Positions 12,408-25,218 of a stretch of 64,000 nt of DNA are shown piece after piece; the stretch's first letter is position 1; the number at the start of each line of letters is the position of its first letter. The notes beneath the pieces were generated by a model. That model made no database searches and was not told the DNA's origin. It was given only the letters and a program-made list of their open reading frames with translations. Source of the DNA: Iris pallida (taxonomy: Eukaryota > Streptophyta > Magnoliopsida > Asparagales > Iridaceae); assembly GCA_029216955.1 (NCBI GenBank), contig JANAVB010004000.1, forward strand, positions 2,599,942 to 2,663,941, in the 5' to 3' direction. A program made the position numbers and the translations under genes.

Positions 12408-13020
12408 TGCACCGAAAAACGTGCAAGAAAACAAGTTCATAAAATATAGCAAATTATATGTCCACAAAACCAGAATGATGATACGAACCCAATGGTATCT
12501 CCAGAATTGGATTCCGTTGACCCGATCACAATTTGGTCCGTTGACTAGAACTTGGAATTTCGGTTTGCACGAAAATGCGTGCCGGAGCCAATGTTTTCAA
12601 AACTCAGCAAACTACATGTCGACGAGTCCAGAATGACGATACAAACTCAACGGTATATCCGGAATTGGATTCCGATGAGCCGATCTCAAAATGACCCGTT
12701 GACCCGGATATTGGTATCCGACTTGCACCGAAATGCGCGCCGGGTCCAATGTCCACCAAAACCTAGAAATTATATGTCAACGAGTCCAGAATAACGATAC
12801 GAACTCAACGGTATATCCGGAATTGGATTCCGATGAGCCGGCGTCAAAAAGTCCCGTTGACCCAGAATGTGGGACCTACTTTGCACCGAAAAACGTGCCA
12901 GGGCCCACGTTCTCCAATTCTAACAAATTTTATATGAAAACATGCCAGAACGACGCCAAGAGTCTAATGGTGGTGTCAGAAATTAAATTTGGAGTCCCGT
13001 GTTCAAAAATGGAATTTTAC
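12408..13020. repeat. Four-copy ~156-bp tandem repeat in the B LTR
   Basis: Units begin near 12410, 12563, 12722 and 12878 with a TTTGCACCGAAAAACGTGC-like word. They carry AGAATGACGATACGAAC, AACGGTAT and GAATTGGATTCCGATGAGCC-like blocks. The units differ from each other, so this is an old array. The same four units recur near 19410-20020 in the 5' LTR. Confidence 0.85.
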
Positions 13021-14984
13021 AAGTTGGAAATTACGAATTCGGACGACCAAATTTGGCGTCGAATTCAACCAATCAAACAAGCTCACAATGAAACAAAACT
13101 GGAGGGATAGTAAGAGGGTTATACCGGCTTCGTACAGGAACCGGTAGAACGCCAAACGGAGCTGCGGTGGAGGAGACACAAGCTGATGAAGTTGGCCCCG
13201 CAAAACTGTCCAAATTTAATACAATTTAAACGGTCAACTTGGTGGCCAGTTTTGATGTATCAAACGATAAAATTAACGGACGAAAATTGACATGAGTGAA
13301 GGTGGATATATCGAAATTGTAACAGAGCTAATAAATCACCGATCCAACGGTCAGATTTCCGGAAAAATGCGCGTGAAGTCGCTGCGACGGAGCGCCAAAA
13401 TGAACTTGGTTTCGCGCGCGTCACGGCGGGACTTCGTGCGAAACGCACGAATCGTCTCGACGGCGCGTCCCGGAGGGCTGTGGCCGTCAGCGGACTGTTC
13501 ACCGGAGTTCGACACACGGCCTGGGGGCCACGGCGGCCCGTGCGGCGGCGCGGCGGCGCACGACGACGGCCCGCGCGCGCGCGTGCGCGGCTGTACTATA
13601 GCAGCAGCTGCTGCTGTGCTCTGGTGCTGCTGCGATGGCGCGGCGTGGCCGACGAGACACGGCGCGCTGTCGAGCCTGGCCCTGCGAGGCCAGGGGCGGC
13701 GCGGCCTGTACGGAGGAGGTGATGGTGTTGGCTTAGATGATGATGGTGGTGGTGGTGTTGGTGTTGGCTTCGAAGTGGGAGGAGGAGAGAAAAGTAGGAG
13801 GAGGAGATGAACTGCTCGGGTGGCCGACGGCCTGGAGGAGGGTGGTGGACGACCGTCGGAGGAGGCTGGGGTCGGGCCAGCCAAGGAGTGTTGTTGTGTG
13901 GTTAAGGTGCTGGTGATGGTTTCTTGTGGAGGAAAAAATATTAGAAAGGAGAGAGAGAAAGAGATGAAGTCATTAATGAGAGAGAGAGAGAGAATGTTCT
14001 CCCAAACTTTTAGGGCCGGCCACATGGCTGTGAGGGGATTGGGGAAAAGTTCATGGGGGAATTAATGGATATGATTTATGTAGGGAAAATCAAGGGTGGT
14101 GATAAATTAGGGGGATTGAATTTATTTTTTTGGGATTTAAATCGAAGGAATTTTCCAATAAATATTAAAATAAGGTAAAATGAGTACTTGATATTTTTCG
14201 AGGATATTTAGGCTGAGGGTGTCATGATGGAGGATAGCACGAAACTGGACTGGACTCGGTGGAGCCAGATTGGGTCAAAATCAGACATTGTGCAAAAATT
14301 AAATTAAAATTAGGTGTCGATGATCATGGATAAATAAGTAGCACATAGGGATTCCAATAAATGGGACACAAGTATCGGACGGATAGTAGGCTCAAAGTGG
14401 GCCATGTCCATAATTGGGGCTGACAGGTTTTGGTCGACAGGGTACCCACAAATCAAGTTGGAAAATAAATGTGACGCCGTGGAGTGAAATAAAATCGGGT
14501 CACGTGTCAGGAATGTTGTGCGAAGCAAATGGAGCACAAAATGGCGTGTCTGAGTGGGACACGAAGGTCAAGGGTGAAGAGCGTCTCGAGTAGATCATCA
14601 ATGAGAAGTTGGTTTCAAGAAACTGACTAGTCTTGCGCTCCCAATTTAAAAGTCACGGTAACACGCTGAAAATGATCAAGAAAAAGAGTGAAAAAATAAT
14701 TAATAATCAAATGGTCTAAATCGACCCGAAGTTCTGCGAAGCAAAAAGAGCACAAGGGAACAAGTTTGGATGGGACACTATATACCGTCATGAAGGCAAT
14801 CATGTCCACTCCAAAACTCGTGAAGAAGATTTCCAGAGTTGAACATCCCTGACACTCCAAATATCAAAGGCACGGAAAGGCACACTTAAGGAAAAATAAC
14901 AGAATAAATTATTTATCGAAACCAAATCAATCAGAAAATTAAAATAAAAATAAAAAAATTAACCCAAAATTCAGGGTGCTCACA

Positions 14985-15022
14985 TCCTACCCTCCTTATA
15001 AAAATTTCGTCCTCGAAATTAA
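14985..15022 (-). other. Element B polypurine tract and 3' block
   Basis: On the - strand TTTCGAGGACGAAATTTTTA then TAAGGAGGGTAGGA directly before the LTR start TGTGAGC. It is shared with A, C, E and F. Confidence 0.8.
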
Positions 15023-17623
15023 AATGTCCATACTCCCTCTAGGTCAAACCCCTACAATCAAAGTTCCAGATTAAAACAAATCATACCATCAAAAAGAATG
15101 GCATACAGGGTCATGGCATACGGTGGTAGTTAAGTCTCATCTAGGTATACTAGTCATACTAACCAAAACGGTCATAGGGTATCAAAACACACAAGCAATC
15201 CAGGGTGCTAAAATAGAAAAGTTACAGAATAACAAATCATCAAAACTGTAAGGCGGTCTACCATCCTATATGAAAACTGGTACTTATCATAAAAATAAAG
15301 AAAGGTAACTACCAATTATCTTTAAAGGGGTTCAGAAAAATCAAAATCAAAGTTAAAGAATAAAAGCCAATTTCATGGAAAATTCCAATCACAATACATA
15401 TTAAGAATATTTAGTCTCGATACGATCTAAGTTGATCAAATTGGAGAAATCAAGATTTAGGCAATATGGAGGACAGTTCAACAAAGTCTGAGAACGAGTA
15501 TACAAGGATGGTGATTCAGGTCACAATCAAATTTAAGTCAATTGAGTACAACCCAAGATAAGAAAAGATAATCGAAGTTGATTTGGTAATGTTTAAGGAA
15601 ACTAGGATTCAATGATATTGAAAACCTTTTTAGGGAAAAACAATAAAGATTTCATACGAGTTAGTAAATCATCTCTCTAATACTATCAGTTTATCATTTG
15701 CCAATCATATTTTTATCTCAAATCCCAATATAAATCAACCATTATATGACTACCCCCAAAAATTTTATAACCTTCAGTCATCTAAACCTTTACCATGATC
15801 ACCATAAACAAAATTTCTAACTTCTAAAAATATTTTCCACGAAACATACCCCTCTTAATTAGGTATCAACACTTATTAATTTAATCAAATTTTCAAATCC
15901 CTTCACATCGTTATAAATTAGATCCGAAACCTCTAAATCCAGTTTATGAAATTCTTGAACTTGTTTAAATCGAGTCTCGTATTTACTAAACTCCAATACC
16001 ACTATGTCACACAAAATTTATTCTTATTTATAAATCAACCTTCATATTTTCTTCAACGTTCACCTTCAGATATTATCCTTTTGAATTCTACAATTTTCTC
16101 CCAATCATCTAAAATAATTCCTATAACTTAAAATCCTTGTGTTCTCTCTGTCTCTAGTCACCCTCTTAAAATATCTAGTTCAATTTCGCAAAATCATTGA
16201 ATTCAATTAAATTCTTCTTTCTATCTCTAAATTTCTACATAGCCTTGTAATAGTTTCCAAGAATCAATAACCAAGATTTTCTAGTCCTCAAAACTAGGTT
16301 GACCTCTGATATCCTCATTAGTTTTTTTTTTTTTGAATACATCCATAAATTTCTCGTAACCCAATTTCTGCGATTGTTTCTAAATTGATAACATCTATCA
16401 CTCGATTCCATTCTAACCTTTACCACATCTCCCTCTCAATTTTTTTTATAATTGACACCCAACGTTCTGATTCCTACAAATCATTCTATGATAACCATTT
16501 ACGTCATTTCCGCACTAGATGATTTACGTCACTTCCTTAACATTTCTCAGGCAAAATGGTATGAAGGTTCAAGAGTTTTCAAGGTATAGCTGACAGAATT
16601 ATATACGAGACAGAGAATTGATGTAATCATGACAGTTATATAAGACAAGAATGATGGAAATAAAATATTGGCAGGAAGAGAAGGACAAAGGAATCTGTTC
16701 TGCTTATCTGTTTAAAAGAGGAAGCCATTTTGAAATCAGGGCTATAATATCAAATCCAAATAAGGTCTAACAAAATCATCGATTTATTGCATTAAGAAGA
16801 AATTTGTAAGAAGTTACACAAGGGTTTATAAAAACAGCTAAAGCTACTACTAAGTTAAATAATGAGAAACAAAACAAAACAAATTTTTTTTTTAAAGACT
16901 GAACAAAAGTAGTAAAAACATGTTCAAAAACATTTAAGGTACAATCTGATAATCATATGCGTCTATCCAAAATCATGGTGCTCTAAATCCTCGTCATACT
17001 AGTAAGCAAGGCTACGATAATCACAAAGTCCTCGACTTAGGCATATACATCTAGAATCGTGGTATTTAACATTTTCGCGATGCCGCTAGCTTGGCTGCGA
17101 AAACCTTAAATTCCCACACCCGAAAAATATATCCAAGTCAGACTATATGTCCTCACCATGCTGACTAATGTGACCATAGAATACTAGATTTCCATACTTA
17201 GATGACCTAGCCCATATAATTTTATCTTGACAAAAATTAAATTAAATCAACAATGAATACCCAAAAATAAAATAAAATTTATCAACGAACATCAAAATTC
17301 AAAAATGAACAAATCCATCAAAATACAAACTCGGATGCAACAACTATCATTAAGATTCAAAATTCGATAAGCATCCATCAAAATCAATAAATACAAACTC
17401 AATTTCAACCATAATCCATCAAAATCAAATTTAACAACAGAAAGTAAAGATAAATCAAATCAAGGGAAAAAGAGTTTTCAAATCGATGTTAAAATAAGAT
17501 TCTCAAGGGTCGTCCCAAGAATCTCTCAAGGGATCCTAATTGTGATTGAGTATCTTCAAAATATATCCAATTCCTACTGCAGGCTGTAGTGGTTCTCTAG
17601 TTCGAATACCACTACATAAACTC
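15023..17623 (-). other. Element B non-coding interior
   Basis: About 2.6 kb of AT-rich sequence with no reading frame resembling Gag, Pol or a captured gene on either strand. The end by the polypurine tract has GGGTTTGACCTAG (reverse strand), also seen in A and E. Confidence 0.8.
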
Positions 17624-17641
17624 GACCTGCATGGGCCACCA
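17624..17641 (-). other. Primer-binding site, tRNA-Ile(AAU) type (element B)
   Basis: GACCTGCATGGGCCACCA on the + strand, 9 nt from the LTR at 17651. It is identical to the reverse complement of the element A site. Confidence 0.7.
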
Positions 17642-17650
17642 CTAAAAACG

Positions 17651-20600
17651 TGTCACGACCCGCACCCTAGAGTTAGGGCACGAGAACGTAACAACGCCCA
17701 GCCTACGCCGCAGTATCGGCGGTAGAACGTTGTCCTAGGTCTCAATGCATCTAACAGTATAAGACTAAACAGTTTATACTCCCCGAATGGGGGTGACATA
17801 GCAGAATGTAAACTCAATCACAACTAAGGAAGAAGAAGTACGATAAGGTATAAAACTCAAATAAAAAACAGAAGATCAGAAGAGTCTAAGTGTCTAAGAT
17901 ACATAAACTCAGAATACATCTCAAAACTCAAATACAGTAATCCATAAATACATCTCAAGACAACTGAAAATAAACTATGAATAAACCCTAGCTGTCTATA
18001 CAACCTCTACTGTCTCTTCTAGGCTAGCAGGCAACCTCCAGGCTATCTGTAAAATTTATCAACGGGTCCAGTCAGGACTGGAGCGAGCACAGTACATCTC
18101 AACAGATCATAGCAGGTTAGAAAATATAATCATGCAGTAAAGTAAGATACAGGATCTGAAGAAAATACAGTATGTAAACAGAGAAAGAGAACTGTAATAG
18201 AAATATCTACTATAAGTAGAGAGCTAACAGTGGCTAGTGAGTCAGAGTACAATATAAATATGTGAATGGCATAGGAGATTCTGGGAACTATACTATGGAG
18301 TGATTCTGGGAACTACACTACTTGGATATTATTCACATGTCTACTTCTACTCTCCCGTACCTCCAATCAATACACAAGGATCCAACTAGGTCATGTTATG
18401 ATTCCATGCAAAGGCCCACAAGGGGTGATACATGGATAGCCCATAAATGGGTGATTCTGGGAATGCCCACAATGGGGTGATTCTGGGAATGCCCATAAAT
18501 GGGTGATTCTGGGAAGACTCTGTGATCATGAGAGTACATGTCACAAGTGATCGAAGAATCGTGAAGCATAGTGATGCACCATGTAAGTGAAACGCACAGA
18601 ACATGTAGTATACGATGCTCCCTGAGGGGATAACATCTCAAGAATGGATCCATATAGTACTAATCCGTGTTACCAATGTGACAGCATCAAGTATAGTAAT
18701 CTAAAGCAGGAAAATAAATCTAACATGATATGAAATGATCAGAGAATGTACTCGCCTGATAACCTGAACAGCTGATAAGTATGGGGGTCCAACTGAAGCC
18801 ACAGAGTCCTATTTAAAGCAACACAGGTTACAAGGTGTTCAAGTTGTAATAAATAAATCTCTACAAACAATCTATTTTATTCTAGGTTCTTCTAAGTCTA
18901 AACAACTCTAGGTCAACTCCGGTCAATAATCTAGTCAAACTAGGTCAAGTGTTGACTTATAGTTGACTTTGGGTCAACTGGTCAACTCTGGTCAACAGGG
19001 TAAATTCTAGTCTAATTATTAAAGATATAAAGTGTACTTCGTTATTCGTACGTCAAAACTTACGACACGCAAATCGAGATAAGATAATTAATGGTAAGGT
19101 TAATAATCTTATTATAGTGATCCACGTGTCCATCTTGTCAATTTTAGCGATGTGAGATCACTGGAATTGACTGAGCTCAGTTTCGTTGTACTAATCTCGA
19201 AATACGAACATTATAAGAATTAATTGTTAATAAATTATAAAAAGGTTAAACTCAAAGAAACTATAAACAAACATTATCGGACGATGAAATAAACATCGCC
19301 AACGTATCCAGAATAGTCAAATTAGTTAGAATAGCCTACCCATCGGTCCAATTTGGACACAAGGGCAAAAAGGTAATTTCGGGTCAAAACGGTGTCCGTG
19401 TCGGAGCTGTTTTGCACCGAAAAATATGCAAGAAAACAAGTCCATAAAATATAGCAAATTATATGTCCACGAAACCAAAATGACGATAAGAACCCAACGG
19501 TATCTCCAGAATTGGATTCCGTTGACCCGATCTCAATTTGGTCCGTTGACCAGAACTTGAAATTTCGGTTTGCACGGAAATGCGTGCCGAAGCCAATGTT
19601 CTCAAAACTCAGCAAACTACATGTCAACGAGTCCAGAATGACGATACAAACTCAACGGTATATCCGGAATTGGATTCCGATGAGCCGATCTCAAAATGAC
19701 CCGTTGACCCGGATATTGGTATCCGACTTGCACCGAAATGCGCGCCGGGTCCAATGTCCACCAAAACCTAGCAAATTATATGTCAACGAGTCCAGAATGA
19801 CGATACGAACTCAACGGTATACCCGGAATTGGATTCCGATGAGCCGGCGTCAAAAAGTCCCGTTGACCCAGAATATGGGACCCACTTTGCACCGAAAAAC
19901 GTGCCAGGGCCCACGTTCTCCAATTCTAACAAATTTTATATGAAAACATGCCAGAACGATGCCACGAGTATAATGGTGGTGTCAGAAATGAAATCTGGAG
20001 TCCCGTGTTCAAAAATAGAATTTTACAAGTTGGAAATTACGAATTCGGATGGCCAACTTTGGCGTCGAATTCAACCAATCAAACAAGCTCACAATGAAAC
20101 GAAACTGGAGGGGTAGTAAGCGGGTTATACCAGCTTCGCATAGTAACTGGTAGCATGCCAAACGGAGCTGCGGTGGAGGAGACACAAGCTGACGAAGTTG
20201 GTCCCACGAAACTGTCCAAATTTAATACAATTTAAACGGTCAACTTGGTGGCCGATTTTGATGTATCAAACGATAAAATTAACGGACAAAAATTAACATG
20301 AGTGAAGGTGGATATACCGAGATTGTGACGGAGCAAAGAAATTGCCGATCCAACGATCGAATTTCCGGAAAAACGTGCGTGAAGTCGCTGCGACGGAGCG
20401 CCAAAATAAACTTGGTTTCGCGCGCGTCACGGCGGGACTTCGTACGAAACGCACGAATCGTCTCGACGGCGCGTCCCGGAGGACGGTGACCGTCAGGTGA
20501 CTGTTCGCCGGAGTTCGACGCACGGCCAGAGGGCCACGGCGGCCCGCGCGGCGGCCCGACGGCGCACGACGGCGGCCCGCGCGCGCGTGCGCGCCTGTAC

Positions 20601-21981
20601 TCATGCAGCAGCTGCTGCTGTGCTCTGGTGCTGCTGCGATGGCGCGGCCTGGCCGACGAGGCACGACGGCGCACTGTCGAGCCTGGCCCGGCGAGGCCAG
20701 GGGCAGCATGGCCTGGACGGAGGGGGTGATGGTGTTGGCTTTGATGATGATGGTGGTGGTGGTGTTGGCTTCGAAGTGGGAGGAGGAGAGGAAAGTAGGA
20801 GGAGGAGATGAACTGCTCGGGTGGCCGACGGCCTGGAGGAGGGTGGTGGACGGCCGTCGGAGGAGGCTGGGGTCGGGCCAGCCAAGGAGTGCTGTTGTGT
20901 GGTTAAGGTGCTGGTGATGGTTTCTTGTGGAGGAAAAAATATTAGAAAGGAGAGAGAGAAAGAGATGAAGTCATTAATGAGAGAGAGAGAATGTTCTCCC
21001 AAACTTTTAGGGCCGGCCACATGGCTGTGAGGGGATTGGGAAAAAGTTCATGGGGGAATTAATGGATATGATTTATGTAGGGAAAATCAAGGGTGGTGAT
21101 AAATTAGGGGGATTGAATTTATTTTTTTGGGATTTAAATCGAAGGAATTTTCTAATAAATATTAAAATAAGGTAAAATGAGTACTTGATATTTTTCGAGG
21201 ATATTTAGGCTGAGGGTGTCATGATGGAGGATAGCACGAAACTGGGCTGGACTCGGTGGAGCCGGATTGGGTCAAAATCAGACATTGTGCAAAAATTAAA
21301 TTAAAATTAGGTGTCGATGATCATGGATAAATAAGTAGCACATGGGGATTCCAATAAATGGGACACAAGTGTCGGACGGGTAGTAGGCTCAAAGTGGACC
21401 ATATCCATAATTGGGGCTGACAGGTTTTGGTCGACAGGGTACCCACAAATCAAGTAGGAAAATGAATGTGACGTCGTGGGGTGAAATAAAATTGGGTCAC
21501 GTGTCAGGAAAGTTGTGCGAAGCAAATGGAGCACAAAATGGCGTGTCTGAGTGGGACACGAAGGTCAAGGGTGAAGAGCGTCTCGAGTAGATCATCAATG
21601 AGAAGTTGGTTTCAAGAAACTGACTAGTCTTGCGCTCCCAATTTAAAAGTCACGATAACGCGCTGAAAATGATCAAGGAAAAGAGTGGGAAAATAATTAA
21701 TAATCAAATGGTCTAAATCGATCCGAAGTTCTGCGAAACAAAAAGTGCACAAGGGAACAAGTTTGGATGGGACACTATATACCGTCATGAAGGCAATCAT
21801 GTCCACTCCAAAACTCGTGAAGAAGATTTCCAGAGTTGAACATCCCTGACACTCCAAATATCAAAGGCACAGAAAGGCACACTTAAGGAAAAATAACAGA
21901 ATAAATTATTTATCGAAACCAAATCAATCAGAAAATTAAAATTAAAATAAAAAAATCAACCCGAAATTCAGGGTGCTCACA
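17651..21981 (-). repeat. Element B 5' LTR
   Basis: TGTCACGACCCGCACC to GGGTGCTCACA. It carries the same internal blocks as the 3' LTR: short tandem repeats near 18430-18512, TTGAC cluster 18900-19010, ~156-bp repeats 19410-20020, GC-rich stretch about 20370-20800. Differences are mostly scattered transitions and a few small indels, which implies a fairly young insertion. Confidence 0.9.
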
Positions 21982-21986
21982 ACAAT

Positions 21987-23570
21987 CGCCCATGGTGTCC
22001 AGGTCATTCATTCTTGTCATGTCGAGCTAGCTATCGCAACATCATAACAAGGTATATCATATCAGGTTAACTTATCAAGATTGCGCCACGAAGGGCCACT
22101 ATCATGTCAGGTTACTTGTCAATCATACCCTGTCGTGAGTGAGCCACAACGGGCCACTGTCATGTCATGTTACTTGTCAAGAGTGCACCATAACGGGTCA
22201 CTATCGTGTTCATGGAACACATTCAGAATTAACGTGGTATAAGCATTCTATCAAGGGACCCAGTTACACAGAGGGTCAAGAGACATAAGCATAAATGTAA
22301 CAACCAGAATAATAAGAAGGGGTGCAAGGGCTATGAAAAGAGCCATGCGGCCCGGAAGCCAAGGGTCATTGCTTATGCGGCCAAGGATAGTCATGCGGCA
22401 AAGGGGTGCAGGGCCATACGGCTAGGAGGGTGCAGGGCCAAGCGGCTCGGGCTCATGCGGCTCGGGCTCATACGGCTAAGGAGGAACATGATCATGCGGC
22501 TAAGGGGGAACATGATCATGCGACTGAGGAGCGGGTTCATGCGGTCGAAGTCTACCAAAGCCATGCACCCCAAGGTCAACCGAAGCCATGCGGCAAAGGG
22601 GTATGCGGCCAGAAGAAAACATGTATATGCGACAAGGGCCATACGGCAATAATGCCAAAACCATGCGGCTAAGGGGAAAGGCTCATGCGGCCTAAGTCAA
22701 CCCAGACATGCGGCAAGGGCCATGCGGCAAGAGCCACGCGGCTGAGGGAGCGGATTCATGCGACAAAAATGCTTATGCGGCCGCAGGGGAACTTGCCGCA
22801 TGAAAAGGCCATGCGGCAAAGGAGAACCGTAGGGGACTTGCCGCATGAAAAGGCCATGCGGCAAAGGGGAACCGCAGGGGACTTGCTGCATGAAAAGCCA
22901 TGCGGTAAAGGGGAACCGCAGGGGAACTTGCTTATGAAAAGCCATGCGGTCAAGCACTGTTCTTCTTCTCCAACTTTTTCGAGAAGAAGAACCATGAAGG
23001 CCATGGCTTCCAAGCTCCAATAATCCTTCAGCTAAGGTCGAAATCCGGACTTCCATTGGTCAAAATGGGGCAGAAAGAAATTCTCTACAACATGAAACCA
23101 TCAAAACTTGAAAACAATAAAGCTTGATAGATCAAAACCCAAGAAATTCGAAAATGCAACAAGCTTAGATCTACATAAAATGAACCATGGAAATTAAATA
23201 TGCTAAGTACTATAGTGTCTTAGAATCTCATGAGGAAGACAATGGAACAACAAAATTGAGTTCCTCCATAAAGCAAGTTACACTTGCCTAAGCCTCTCTG
23301 GTAGGTGGAGAGAGTTAATGGAGGAAGAAGAAGAAGTAAAAGAAGAGTAAATGATGAGAGAGAAAGGGGTTGGTGGCTTATGAAGGAAGAGAGTGGGTGG
23401 TAGGTGGGGTTGGTCCACATGCAAAAACCGAACCAAGCCGAACCAAGCAAACCGAACCGAACCAAACCAAGCAATGAAATGCCAAAATAAACCATGCAAT
23501 GAGACATGCAATATGAGTCAAAATACGTACACGTATACCAAAATACGTAATATGAACTACGGGCGTTACA
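21987..23570 (-). mobile_element. Element P 5' LTR, second segment
   Basis: Resumes after the ACAAT duplication and ends GGGCGTTACA, complementary to the LTR start at 9399. The stretch about 23040-23150 (TCTCTACAACATGAAACCAT and following) matches the C LTR at 38400-38470 and 46260-46330, so P and C are sister families. A hairpin minisatellite fills 22320-22960. Confidence 0.85.
22320..22960. repeat. CATGCGGC-based hairpin minisatellite in the P LTR
   Basis: About 30 copies of CATGCGGC-like words. From 22785 to 22950 they form four ~57-bp units. Within each, CATGCGGCAA and TTGCCGCATG are inverted and can pair as a 10-bp stem. Met/Arg/Gly-rich frames across it are artefacts of the repeat. Confidence 0.85.
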
Positions 23571-24110
23571 TCTTCGCATAGTGTGCTTTGGTTAGGTTGC
23601 TGGTTTCTAGAGCAGTGGCCACATAAGTCCCAAAGGAATTGGCTATACACCATAGGGCTGCCGAAACGAAGCAAATGAGGGGCAGATTGGGAAGAGTCAC
23701 CCATGCGGCAACCGTCGCGGCGTCTTCCTTGGTGCTAAAGTTCGCGGACCATTTGATAATCTTCATCTAGTGGGAGTCCACTCTGCTGGTGCCTTTAGAC
23801 CACACCGTCATGTGGTATGTATCTGAAGAGAGGTGTAGTAGGATATGCCTGGGGTCTAGAGGTGCCACTCTGTATTCTGCTGTCAGCCGCCAACAGGCGA
23901 TAACCTCCTAGACCCTGGAGAGTTTGAGGCAGTCCGAGGAAAATTTGAGGACAAAGGAGAAGGGGAAAAAGGTGGTCAATAATTCGAGTTCCTGGTTGGA
24001 GAAAGGGACTGTGGGCATAGGAGATGGTAACAGATAAGCGACCTCGCTGAGGTGAACATCATGGATCCCCATCCTTGTTGCTCTGTCTGGTCGAAGCAAG
24101 TTAGCAAAGG
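23571..24110 (-). pseudogene. DUF4283-type protein fragment
   Basis: The - strand frame from about 24100 down to 23571 fits the plant DUF4283 pattern: FSFVLKFS near the start, then PLDPRHILLHL, VWSKGTSR, IKWSANFSTKED, AAWVTLPNLPL and a short IANSFGTYVATALETSNLTKA end. Such proteins are usually retroelement-derived (LINE-linked or Gag-like) nucleic-acid binders. Two in-frame TAG codons (about 23911 and 23767) interrupt it, and its C-terminal part ends where the P LTR begins at 23570. The CX2CX4HX4C knuckle that often follows is therefore missing. Confidence 0.65.
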
Positions 24111-24469
24111 AAGGCGCCGGTGCAGGGGCAGCTCGAGGGGGGGCCCGCTGCGCAAAAGGGAGGGGGTGGAGGGAAGGGATGCCCTAGGGCCCCGCACCCA
24201 ATAGGGATTGAGAGCAAAAAGATCGGCCAAAGTAGAGGAGCCCGAGGGGGAGAGGGGTGGGTGGGGATGTCGAACCCGCGGGGACGTCACTGCTCTGGCG
24301 GCCAGCCCGGGGGGTGCATGCGCTAGAGAGACGAGCTGCCGAGGAAGGGCCGCAAGCATCCACTGGAGATGGGCAGCCCGAAGCGGACGACGGGGTGGCT
24401 ATCTTGGCCAATGGCAAAAGGGAAAGGGCACGAAAAGCTGGGGTGGCAGACGCGCCAAAGGCTGTGGAA

Positions 24470-24930
24470 GGGTCACATGCGCCCAACGAAGCGCCACATG
24501 CGCCCGACGAAGGGGCCAACTGCGCCAAGGGCGGGGGCGGGAGGGAGGAATGCGCCAACGGTGCTGGGGAGGACATATGCGCCCAATACAGGGGGGCGGG
24601 GGGGGGGGGGGGACATATGCGCCCTAAGGGACTGAAGCACCCGAGGAAGAGAAGGGGCCACATGCGCCCAACAAATAAGGGACGCCATATGCGCCCGACG
24701 AGGGGGCCAAGAGCGCCAAAGACGGGAGGGAGGATGCGCCAAGGGCGCTGGGAAGGAATATGCGCCCGAGGTTGGGGGGGCCATATGCGCCCATAGCGTC
24801 CGAGGCTGGTGGGCTACATGCGCCAAATACGCCCGAGGCCGGAGGGCCATATGTGCCCGAGGCCGGGGGGCCATATGCGCCCAATGCCGGAGGTCCATAT
24901 GCGCCCAAGGCACGACAGAAGTATGCGCCT
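24470..24930. repeat. ATATGCGCCC tandem repeats
   Basis: Irregular units of 21-45 bp containing CATATGCGCCC or CACATGCGCCC. Spacing tightens to about 24-30 bp between 24780 and 24930. It includes a G15 run near 24598-24612. Confidence 0.75.
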
Positions 24931-25169
24931 CCGAGCGGAGGGCCGCATAGCGGATCGACTCCGTACGGCTCGAGCGTGCCGCTAGGAGGATAGACGGGAA
25001 ATAAAAAATTCGAAAACGAATTTAGGAAATTTCCTGCTAACTCCAGGCCCGAGGGAGACTGAAGGGAGGGTAGAGGGATGGAGGAGAGGGCTGTGGCGGA
25101 GGCGGGAGATGCCTGCTCGGAGAGCCGGATCGGGACGCTGGCGACTGGGGGACCATCCAAGGTGGCGAA

Positions 25170-25217
<48 letters not shown>
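25170..25217 (+). repeat. Run of 48 consecutive G
   Basis: An uninterrupted poly-G tract, flanked by GGTGGCGAA and TCAATGAG. It could form G-quadruplexes. Its exact length may be an assembly or sequencing estimate. Confidence 0.9.

Positions 25218-25218
<1 letters not shown>

Larger units (their letters stand above)
10648..14984 (-). repeat. Element B 3' LTR
   Basis: Runs from TGTCACGACCCGCAC to GGTGCTCACA. In + order it holds short tandem repeats (11425-11515), a TTGAC/GTCAA cluster (11890-12000), four copies of a ~156-bp repeat (12408-13020), a GC-rich stretch (about 13370-13800) with purine-rich tail, and an AT-rich end. GC-rich reading frames here (up to about 220 codons, Pro/Ser/Ala-rich) occur on both strands and lack family motifs, so they are not called genes. 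Confidence 0.9.
10648..21981 (-). mobile_element. Element B: complete LARD-like element
   Basis: An 11.3-kb element: two long LTRs (10648-14984 and 17651-21981, about 4.33 kb each, nearly identical by eye) around a 2.67-kb interior without Gag or Pol. It is flanked by a perfect 5-bp target-site duplication, ACAAT (10643-10647 and 21982-21986). Orientation comes from the primer site beside the upper LTR and the polypurine tract beside the lower one. It matches the described LARD class (long LTRs, large non-coding interior). It needs proteins in trans; its shared terminal signals point to C/P-like helpers. Confidence 0.92.
5690..23570 (-). mobile_element. Element P: truncated Ty3/gypsy element, split by B
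   Basis: On the - strand: 5' LTR (23570 to 21987 and 10647 to 9399), tRNA-Ile-type primer site, then gag, protease, RT, RNase H and the start of integrase, cut at about 5690. The LTR ends form a perfect 10-bp inverted pair (TGTAACGCCC at 9399, GGGCGTTACA at 23570). LTR and Pol are close to element C. Element B (10648-21981) sits inside the LTR with its own TSD. The 3' LTR is lost. Confidence 0.8.

Noticed and set aside
13292..14025. Long Pro/Ser/Ala-rich frames in the GC-rich part of the B LTRs (also 20279-21020)
   Set aside because: Open on both strands, no domain, placed within LTRs, frames not kept between the two copies. GC content explains them.
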